From NCBI GenBank assembly GCA_003645845.1, contig QNCV01000116.1, positions 1-7,676 on the forward strand: a DNA stretch of 7,676 bases. The letters run 5' to 3'. How positions within the stretch are numbered: the first letter of the stretch is position 1; each line of letters begins with the position of its first letter. The DNA comes from Fidelibacterota bacterium. Its GTDB lineage: Bacteria > Fidelibacterota > UBA2242. Under the pieces are notes generated by a model. That model did no database searches and was not told where the DNA came from. It saw only the letters and a program-made list of their open reading frames with translations. Below are positions 1 through 5,634 of this stretch, in pieces. A program made the position numbers and the translations under genes.

Positions 1-870
1 CCGACCACCGCGACGGAGTTCGTCGTCATTCAGATAAATGGAATGGGCAAACCAGGCGTTGCTGTCAATCCAATCCACCGACTGCATAAAATCAAAGGGC
101 CGCTGACCTAATTTTTCCAAACAAAATGTTTCCTCATCTTTCGTTTCAGCCAAGTGTGTATGAATCTGCAGCCTGTTTTCTTTCGCGATCCGGGCGGTTT
201 CTTTCATCAATTCCGGCGTCACCGAAAAGGGCGAGCAGGGCGCCAGGGAAATCCGCGTCATTGCGCCAAAGGAATTGTCGTGATATTTTTTAATTAAACG
301 CAGAGAATCTTCAATAATCTGCGCTTCCTTCTGAATGACGTCGTCCGGCGGCAGGCCGCCGTCTTTTTTACTCAATGACATGGAGCCGCGGGTCGGCTGA
401 AATCGGATGCCCAGTTCTTTTGCAGCTTCGATTTCACGATCAATTAAAGTTTCTTCGGTCTCATGTGGAAACAGATACAAATGATCGGATGTTGTTGTAC
501 AGCCGGACTTCAGCAATTCCGCAATGGCCGTTTTCGCACTCACATAGAATGCTTCGCCGCTGATACCGCGCCATATTTCGTAATTGGTAATTAACCAGTC
601 AAAAAGCTCGGATTTCTGAGTGGCATAAATATTCCGCGTCAGGGTCTGGAAAAAGTGGTGATGGGTATTCACAAAACCCGGCAATACAAGCATCCTGGAA
701 GCGTCAATAATCTGATCGGCGTCACCTGTAAATCTCTCGGGACCGACCGAAACGATCTTATTATCCTCAATATAGACATGTCCGCCGGAGAATGTATCCA
801 GGACGTCATTATCCCGAACATTCGCCCTCATCCGGCAGCAAAGCAAGGGGTTTTTAATGAGTATTGACAT
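1..870 (-). CDS. 8-oxoguanine deaminase-like ATZ/TRZ amidohydrolase, N-terminal 290 residues (cut by left edge)
   Basis: The frame is open from an ATG at 870 to the window edge, so the C-terminus (roughly a third of a ~450-residue family member) is missing. An AAGGCG ribosome binding site lies about 8 bases upstream. Visible motifs are PGFVNTHHH at residues 64-72 (the first metal-binding histidines of the amidohydrolase barrel), SMSLSKKDGGLPPD at 163-176, HTHLAE at 237-242 (third metal histidine, H239) and WFAHS with H276. The SMSLSKKDGGLPPD segment is what I associate with the 8-oxoguanine deaminase / hydroxyatrazine hydrolase branch. Family knowledge: these cytosolic metalloenzymes hydrolyse the exocyclic amino group of 8-oxoguanine, giving urate and ammonia. 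The Mo-hydroxylase maturation genes upstream fit purine catabolism. It could instead be another guanine or aminohydrolase of the SsnA/TrzN type. The lost C-terminus should carry the catalytic aspartate, so activity cannot be judged from this part. Confidence 0.88.
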   Translation of the reverse strand, partial: MSILIKNPLLCCRMRANVRDNDVLDTFSGGHVYIEDNKIVSVGPERFTGDADQIIDASRMLVLPGFVNTHHHFFQTLTRNIYATQKSELFDWLITNYEIWRGISGEAFYVSAKTAIAELLKSGCTTTSDHLYLFPHETEETLIDREIEAAKELGIRFQPTRGSMSLSKKDGGLPPDDVIQKEAQIIEDSLRLIKKYHDNSFGAMTRISLAPCSPFSVTPELMKETARIAKENRLQIHTHLAETKDEETFCLEKLGQRPFDFMQSVDWIDSNAWFAHSIYLNDDELRRGGR

Positions 871-932
871 TTATTCGCCTTTTTTTATCGTAAAATCACA
901 AGGAAATTACACCGTTTACTATCCTATAATAA

Positions 933-961
933 ACAATATTATCTGTGCTTATCAGTGTAAA
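933..961 (-). promoter_or_regulatory. Candidate sigma70-type promoter for the deaminase gene
   Basis: On the minus strand a -35-like TTTACA (956-961, 5 of 6 to consensus) is followed after exactly 17 bases by TATTGT (933-938, 4 of 6). This leaves a leader of about 60 bases before the ATG at 870. It sits in the only sizeable gap of the purine block (871-974), so the deaminase could have its own promoter as well as readthrough from upstream. It overlaps the 10-base repeats at 941-970, which weakens the case because the match could be a by-product of the repeat. No terminator hairpin is visible in this gap. Confidence 0.3.
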
Positions 962-970
962 TCTGCGGCT
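941..970. repeat. Three imperfect 10-bp direct repeats in the intergenic gap
   Basis: On the plus strand three abutting units read ATCTGTGCTT / ATCAGTGTAA / ATCTGCGGCT. All share AT at positions 1-2, C at 3 or a near match, and a GTG/GCG core around positions 5-7. The array fills the gap between the PLP-enzyme stop and the deaminase start. It is non-coding in any supported gene. The phrase resembles short dispersed intergenic elements of the ATCTGTGTAAATCTGTGGC kind that I recall from various bacterial genomes; that resemblance is from memory, not from a search. Confidence 0.45.
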
Positions 971-974
971 GATA

Positions 975-2438
975 TTAGATCAACCCTGTTTTTTGATTGA
1001 ACTCCTCGATTAATGCGTCGATCTTTGGTGTCATGGCGTGAATCTCTCCCCAGTAATTCCGGTGATCGTACCACTGGGCATTCAGTTCATCCAGTTCCCG
1101 TCCCTGCTGCTCGATCCAGGTATAGTATTTCAGATTGTGAATCCGTTTCTTTGAATAATAATCCAATTCCAACATATTGTCATAAGTAATATTGTTCAGT
1201 AATTCCAGGTCGCGCACGGCATCATCGTGGGAATACAAACCTTTTTGCTCATGCTGTTCCCGCATTCGCGAATCATAGAGTTCCATGGAATCGGTAAAAA
1301 TCGTCATGACGATGTCATTCTCCGTAAGCTCATAGTACTTGGCGAATTTGATCGACGCAATCAGATTGCCGATGGACGAAATTCCCAGCAAATCAAGGTT
1401 CTGCACCAGGTCTTCACTCACACCATTTTGCACCAGATAATCAAGGCCTTTTTCCTCATTGAACAGGCGCATCAGGCGAATGGTTTTTTCATCATCTACG
1501 GCAATAACCATATCGGTATTGCGGACATTATGAATCCAGGGCACGTGCTTGTCGCCGATGCCTTCAATGCGATGACCGCCAAAGCCGTTATGCAATAATG
1601 TTGGGCACTGCAGCGCTTCCGCCGCCACGATTTTAGACTGCGGGAAAAGCTCTTTCATGTAATCACCGCAGCCCAGCGTCCCCGCGGAACCGGTGGAGGA
1701 AATAACACCGGTGTACTGGTCGTCAGGTCCCATCTCGGCCTTTAAAACCTCCGCCAGAGCGCTGCCGGTTATTTCATAATGCCAGAGATGGTTGCCAAAT
1801 TCATCAAACTGGTTGAAAATTACAATATCGTCGCCGCGTTCCTTGCGCAGTTCCCAGCACTTGTCAAAAATCTCTTTGACATTGCTCTCACAGCCCGGCG
1901 TCGCAATCACTTCACCGGCAACGTTGGAAAGCCACTCAAACCGCTCTTTGGACATCTCCTCCGGCAGAATTGCAATGGATTCACAGGCCAACAGCGCCGA
2001 ATCATAGGCGCCGCCCCGGCAGTAATTGCCCGTGGACGGCCAGACCGCTTTCTGGGATGTGGGACCAAACTGTCCCGTAATTAAGCGCGGAACAAGACAT
2101 CCAAAAGTGGCCCCGACTTTATGGGCGCCCGTTGGAAACCATTTCCCCACAAGTGCAATAATCTTAGCTTTCACACCGGTCAGTTCCGGCGGCAGCACCA
2201 TATAATTCACACCGTCAAAACCGCCTCCGGTATGCACCGGCTCATTTTTCCAGGTAATTCGGAATAAATTCCGCGGATGCATATCCCAGAGACCAATGTT
2301 TTTCAATTCGTATTTGATGGAATCGGGAATCAGTTGCGGATGTGTCATCTGCCGGTAGGTGGGGATGATTATATCCCGCTCCTTACAACGTTGGACGGTC
2401 TTTTCCAATTGCTTTTCATTTACCGTTAAATCAATCAT
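975..2438 (-). CDS. Fold-type II PLP-dependent enzyme of unknown substrate (tryptophan synthase beta / threonine dehydratase superfamily)
   Basis: A 487-residue protein. An AGAGGA ribosome binding site lies 4 bases before the ATG, and the gene starts 24 bases after the NTPase stop. Fold-type II marks are visible in order: GAHKVG at 105-110, whose K107 should form the Schiff base with pyridoxal phosphate; STGN at 135-138, the usual substrate/cofactor-contact loop; and SSTGSAGTLG at 248-257, the glycine-rich phosphate-binding loop. Residues from about 385 to 487 form an aromatic, charged C-terminal extension beyond the normal catalytic core, which makes the protein longer than cysteine synthase (~310) or diaminopropionate ammonia-lyase (~400). 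Homologues are usually annotated only as a PLP-dependent protein beta subunit. The operon suggests a step in purine breakdown, perhaps a lyase acting on an amino acid released from the opened ring, analogous to YgeX; this is inference. The fold is secure, the reaction is not. Confidence 0.85.
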   Translation of the reverse strand: MIDLTVNEKQLEKTVQRCKERDIIIPTYRQMTHPQLIPDSIKYELKNIGLWDMHPRNLFRITWKNEPVHTGGGFDGVNYMVLPPELTGVKAKIIALVGKWFPTGAHKVGATFGCLVPRLITGQFGPTSQKAVWPSTGNYCRGGAYDSALLACESIAILPEEMSKERFEWLSNVAGEVIATPGCESNVKEIFDKCWELRKERGDDIVIFNQFDEFGNHLWHYEITGSALAEVLKAEMGPDDQYTGVISSTGSAGTLGCGDYMKELFPQSKIVAAEALQCPTLLHNGFGGHRIEGIGDKHVPWIHNVRNTDMVIAVDDEKTIRLMRLFNEEKGLDYLVQNGVSEDLVQNLDLLGISSIGNLIASIKFAKYYELTENDIVMTIFTDSMELYDSRMREQHEQKGLYSHDDAVRDLELLNNITYDNMLELDYYSKKRIHNLKYYTWIEQQGRELDELNAQWYDHRNYWGEIHAMTPKIDALIEEFNQKTGLI

Positions 2439-2462
2439 ATTTTCCTCTTTCTATTATCGATA

Positions 2463-2957
2463 TTAATTATGATTATCAATACCTACAGGTATAAATTTTG
2501 ATGTTTCTGTCTGAAATGTCTCAATAAATTTGTCCAGGAGTTCCTTACGAACCGTAATAAACCCCTCTAAGCCCGATTCAATAATTATTTTTGTAATTGC
2601 AAAAAGACCTTCATGATTTTCAATCTCAAGCGGTCCGATCTCATCAATGAAAAAGGGCTCTGTTTTCTCATTAATTATTTTCTGAATAATTTTTTCGGCA
2701 AACTGTATTGCCTGCGTTGAAAAGGAGTACTTCCCGAAACGATATAACTCATTCCAATCTTTCGGCAATGCATCAATCGGATATGCAAACGGTAAAGATT
2801 CATCATCCCTCAAACATTGAATATTATAGCGGATTAATTTTCCGTTCTCAATTTTCTTCGGGCAGATAAACCCATTGCCCCCGCCGATTTCCCGGTAAAG
2901 GGATTGCATATAATGTGTTTTTCCTGCGCCTATGTCACCGGTTACTAAAAAAATCAT
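2463..2957 (-). CDS. THEP1-like P-loop NTPase (NTPase_1 family)
   Basis: A 164-residue protein beginning MIFLVTGDIGAGKT. The Walker A motif GDIGAGKT is at residues 7-14, right after the first beta strand, and the Walker B-like FFIDEIGPLE is at 102-111. The DEIGPLE form is typical of the THEP1 / nucleoside-triphosphatase family (usual length ~170-180). The frame stays open 40 codons further upstream, but that extension lies wholly inside the XdhC gene and would push Walker A away from the N-terminus, so I reject it. The chosen ATG overlaps the XdhC stop as ATGA (2954-2957). A GGGGAG sits rather far away, about 12 bases upstream, so translation probably depends on coupling. Coupling to XdhC suggests a nucleotide-dependent role in molybdenum-cofactor or hydroxylase maturation; this is inference, and the physiological substrate of the family is uncertain. 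Confidence 0.85.
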   Translation of the reverse strand: MIFLVTGDIGAGKTHYMQSLYREIGGGNGFICPKKIENGKLIRYNIQCLRDDESLPFAYPIDALPKDWNELYRFGKYSFSTQAIQFAEKIIQKIINEKTEPFFIDEIGPLEIENHEGLFAITKIIIESGLEGFITVRKELLDKFIETFQTETSKFIPVGIDNHN

Positions 2958-3751
2958 CCGCGCAAATGACTCCCCTTTTTCCCATAGCGAACAGTCTGTA
3001 ACTCGGCAATAATGGAAATTGCAATTTCGTCCGGTGAACCGCCGCCGATGTCGAGACCCACCGGAATATAGCAACATTCAAGATTCGCATCCGGAACTTC
3101 GGCTTTCAAATTGCTCAACAGTTTTTCCCGCTTGCTTCGGGAAGAAACCATCCCGACATATTTCGGATTCCAGCCTTTTTTAAAAATCCGGTTCAGTACC
3201 AAAGCATCGTATTTATGCTGATATGTTGCAATGACAAAATAGGCGTTTTCAGCGACCTGACGATCCGTTAAAGCCCGATCAAATGACTCGAGAACTTTTT
3301 CATTGGCATTGTCCACCTGATCAAGGACCTCTTTACGATCATCAATCAGTGTGACATAATAATCGAGATTTTTCAGATGATAGCAGAGCGCTTTTCCAAT
3401 ATGTCCGGCGCCAAAGATATAAATATGATTCTGCGGGGCAAAATATTCAAAAAACAATGTCGCCGTGCCGCCGCAGAGCATGCCGGTCGCCGTAGCATCG
3501 TCATTCGATTCACCCATACTGAATTTCTCAAGGCAATTTTTATGGGAATCGAAAATCGATATTGCTCTGTCAATGGCCATTTTTTCAATTGTCCCGCCGC
3601 CTACGGTTCCGATAATTGATCCATCGGAATAGACAATCATTTTACTGCCTGTATTCGCCGGACCGGAGCCGGTTTTTTCCACTACGGTTACCAAAACGCC
3701 GGATGCATTGCCGCGGCTCAGTTCGAGTATTTCATTATAGATATTTTTCAC
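2954..3751 (-). CDS. XdhC/CoxI-family molybdenum-cofactor maturation factor
   Basis: A 265-residue protein, using the GTG at 3749-3751 as start. Residue order: an N-terminal CoxI-like segment with GSKMIVYSDGSIIGTVGGGTIE (36-57 in two stretches, broken only by wording here as GSKMIVY then DGSIIGTVGGG), GMLCGG with a conserved-type cysteine (C93, approximate residue 90-95), a Rossmann motif GAGHIG at 114-119, GMVSSRSKRE at 200-209 and VGLDIGGGSPDEIA at 231-244. Known family role: XdhC binds molybdenum cofactor, protects or sulfurates it, and delivers it to xanthine-dehydrogenase-type hydroxylases in the cytosol. Start choice: an ATG at 3773-3775 is in frame, but the GTG has AAAGGA 6 bases upstream (3758-3763) and overlaps the preceding stop as GTGA (3748-3751). 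The next gene overlaps as ATGA. The client hydroxylase is not in the window. Family call is firm; which hydroxylase it serves is inferred. Confidence 0.9.
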   Translation of the reverse strand: MKNIYNEILELSRGNASGVLVTVVEKTGSGPANTGSKMIVYSDGSIIGTVGGGTIEKMAIDRAISIFDSHKNCLEKFSMGESNDDATATGMLCGGTATLFFEYFAPQNHIYIFGAGHIGKALCYHLKNLDYYVTLIDDRKEVLDQVDNANEKVLESFDRALTDRQVAENAYFVIATYQHKYDALVLNRIFKKGWNPKYVGMVSSRSKREKLLSNLKAEVPDANLECCYIPVGLDIGGGSPDEIAISIIAELQTVRYGKKGSHLRG

Positions 3752-4473
3752 GGAAAATCCTTTCGCAAGAGGCAAACCTGCCGGATTCCCGACAGGTAGC
3801 GCGTCGGTGTCGCCTGGATAACCTGTTTTCGTAATTTTTCATAATCCACAACCACAGAGCCCGCCAGGGCATCAATACCCCATTCAAAAAACAGCGGCGA
3901 CAGAGTTGTGGAAGGCCCCAGCAGCAGTTTATAACTGTGCGGCGCCGCCCAGTGCATAATATCTCCGAAAGTATGATTGGTTACGGAAGTAGCGGTAATA
4001 GCAACCACATCGGCTTGGGGTAAAAGCGCCGGAAAATCTTCTTCGCGGAGATCGCCGTGCTGAGGAAATTTTTCAAAAACATAGACCTTTTCGAACTGAT
4101 CGGAAACCCGCTCCAGAAACGGGAAATGGCCGATGATTCCCAACGTCTTTCCGGCACCTTTTTCGAGAATCAATTCGGTGCCATTCATCTCCCGATAATA
4201 GGGAGCGTCTGACGGCAATGTGCTGTTAATGGCCGCCATTCCCACCGATGCTTCCAGTAAATTTTCCGAAAGCGCCAATTCCGCCAGTTCCCGCAGATTC
4301 ATTTGTTCCAGTTCACCGGAATTCACAATGCGCTGATGCGGCCGATCGTAGCGTAACGTGCTGGCAATTCCGCAACCGCTATCGGTTCTAACCAATGTGG
4401 AAAAAACACCCACGATGACTTCGCGGACGTTTTCCCGGGGAATATTTTGCAATAATTTTTTAATAAGTTTCAT
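3748..4473 (-). CDS. DUF4213/DUF364 putative metal-chelation protein
   Basis: A protein of 241 residues from the ATG at 4473. An in-frame GTG at 4488 would add 5 residues; neither start has an ideally spaced site (AGGAG abuts the ATG, GAGG abuts the GTG). An N-terminal DUF4213-like part carries SVGMAAINS at about 76-84. The C-terminal DUF364 domain carries GKTLGIIGHFPF at about 108-119, ADVVAITATSVTNHTFGDI at about 154-172, and LLLGPSTTLSPLFFEWG at about 183-199. Family knowledge: DUF364 proteins have a Rossmann-like domain and an enolase N-terminal-like domain and are annotated as putative heavy-metal chelators; no reaction is established to my knowledge. It is first in a chain of overlapping genes with XdhC and a P-loop NTPase, so a part in molybdenum handling or cofactor assembly is a reasonable inference. 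The region upstream (4474-4566) shows no convincing promoter. Confidence 0.85.
   Translation of the reverse strand: MKLIKKLLQNIPRENVREVIVGVFSTLVRTDSGCGIASTLRYDRPHQRIVNSGELEQMNLRELAELALSENLLEASVGMAAINSTLPSDAPYYREMNGTELILEKGAGKTLGIIGHFPFLERVSDQFEKVYVFEKFPQHGDLREEDFPALLPQADVVAITATSVTNHTFGDIMHWAAPHSYKLLLGPSTTLSPLFFEWGIDALAGSVVVDYEKLRKQVIQATPTRYLSGIRQVCLLRKDFP
3758..3763 (-). promoter_or_regulatory. Ribosome binding site deciding the GTG start of the XdhC gene
   Basis: The minus strand reads AAAGGA, then 6 bases, then GTG at 3751. The site lies inside the last codons of the DUF364 gene. It favours the GTG over the upstream in-frame ATG at 3775, which has no comparable site. Confidence 0.7.
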
Positions 4474-4566
4474 CTCCTGACAAAGCACCTCATAACAGCC
4501 CCTATTTCAAGACATTAACTGTATTTGCAATGACATGAAAATATATCCTCACTAATTGTTTATTTC

Positions 4567-5631
4567 TCATGTTTCATCAGTAACAATTAGCTCAGATAAA
4601 TGCAAATACCTATCTATCTTGTAATTTCCATCCTTGTCAAAGGGAACCTGATTGTAAATTCGGGTTATCTGTTTATTTTCTTTAATTTTCTCTTTAATAG
4701 TATCGTCATTGTCAATTAATGTTTTTTCAGAATACAGATTCCACTTTCCTAACAGCTCAGAATATTTAGGTTCTGCCCGATTTTTTACATTATTCAAATA
4801 CCTGTAATTATCCATAAAATCGACCGTTGATATCGAATTTATCATTTGAAGCAATTGCATCATGGTATCCTCATCCCCGGAAAGAAAATCCCATAATTCA
4901 TTTGCTAACTTTATTTCTTTCTCATCAAAATATTTATTCATATTTATACACGAATTCATAAACCGTTTTTTATCATAACCAGTTGGTTCACCTGGGTCAT
5001 TTGTTGGATCAAAAGGAAAGCCGAGATAAAACTCAATATCTTTACCTGAAAATTTATTATAGAACGCCGCTTTGGCCTCTAATATTTTTTGTTTTTCACC
5101 TCGCATTTCACCTGAATTTGGTTGAACGGTTTTAAGTTCAACTGCAATAATCTTATTGTCTTCTTCAAAAAATACGTCAGTAGAAAAATCGATGGCATTT
5201 TCTAAAGTTTCCGAGTCACTAATAATAAATAATTGTTCATTTTCATTCTTGATATCCGGTCGGGTTATCGCATTACTCAGGTTAGTAATAATGGTATTTA
5301 TGTTGGATTTTTGAGATGTGTAAACCTGTAAATTACCTAATTTTTTTGATGTATATTCGCGCTTTTCACCGTCACATAATATATGGGCAATATTCTCAAA
5401 AAACGATTGTCCCAGTGTTGTATTTAACCCATGAAACCAGCTACTTAGACTAATGAAAAATGGTATATCCGAAACCTTATCATCTAGCTGATTTTTAAAA
5501 GCATTTAGAAATGCTTCGTGGAATGGTGCATTTCTATTGTTTGAGGAATCTTGAGGAAATCTCTCAAATCGATTTAATAAAGTTTTGATAATTTGAAATG
5601 AGATCTTTTCTTTTTTTGAGTTGTTAATCAT
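4567..5631 (-). CDS. TdeIII/MjaII-family type II restriction endonuclease (predicted site GGNCC)
   Basis: A 354-residue protein. Its ATG is 3 bases after the methyltransferase stop, and an AAAGGA site 10 bases upstream lies inside the end of that gene. The core AIDFSTDVFF followed by AVELKTVQPNSGEMRGEK (residues about 146-180) gives a PD-(D/E)xK layout: D152, then E165-L-K167. The ELKTVxPNxGEMRGEKQKILEAKA block and the later FPFDPT...PTGYDKKRF (206-224) are what I recognise as the TdeIII family. Known members TdeIII and MjaII cut GGNCC, so that specificity is predicted here and not shown. Role: cytosolic cleavage of unmodified incoming DNA, with the adjacent methyltransferase protecting host sites. 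Composition is AT-rich, like the methyltransferase and unlike the flanking purine operon. The frame is intact with the catalytic residues present, so it is probably functional. No terminator is evident in the 78-94 bases that follow. Confidence 0.88.
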   Translation of the reverse strand: MINNSKKEKISFQIIKTLLNRFERFPQDSSNNRNAPFHEAFLNAFKNQLDDKVSDIPFFISLSSWFHGLNTTLGQSFFENIAHILCDGEKREYTSKKLGNLQVYTSQKSNINTIITNLSNAITRPDIKNENEQLFIISDSETLENAIDFSTDVFFEEDNKIIAVELKTVQPNSGEMRGEKQKILEAKAAFYNKFSGKDIEFYLGFPFDPTNDPGEPTGYDKKRFMNSCINMNKYFDEKEIKLANELWDFLSGDEDTMMQLLQMINSISTVDFMDNYRYLNNVKNRAEPKYSELLGKWNLYSEKTLIDNDDTIKEKIKENKQITRIYNQVPFDKDGNYKIDRYLHLSELIVTDET

Positions 5632-5634
5632 TAC

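Noticed and set aside
655..867. Plus-strand open frames over 375-563 and 655-867
   Set aside because: They lie antisense to the amidohydrolase frame, which shows clear catalytic motifs, and their translations have no recognisable features.
1227..2084. Plus-strand open frames at 1227-1598, 1779-2084 and 1792-2007
   Set aside because: All are antisense to the PLP enzyme, whose motifs establish the coding strand.
3373..3834. Open frames at 3373-3588 (minus), 3377-3619 and 3616-3834 (plus)
   Set aside because: They are alternative frames of the XdhC and DUF364 genes, with no family features of their own.
4474..4566. A promoter for the DUF364 operon (TATATT-like and TTGCAA-like hexamers)
   Set aside because: No pair of hexamers has both acceptable matches and 16-18 base spacing; no terminator hairpin is visible either.
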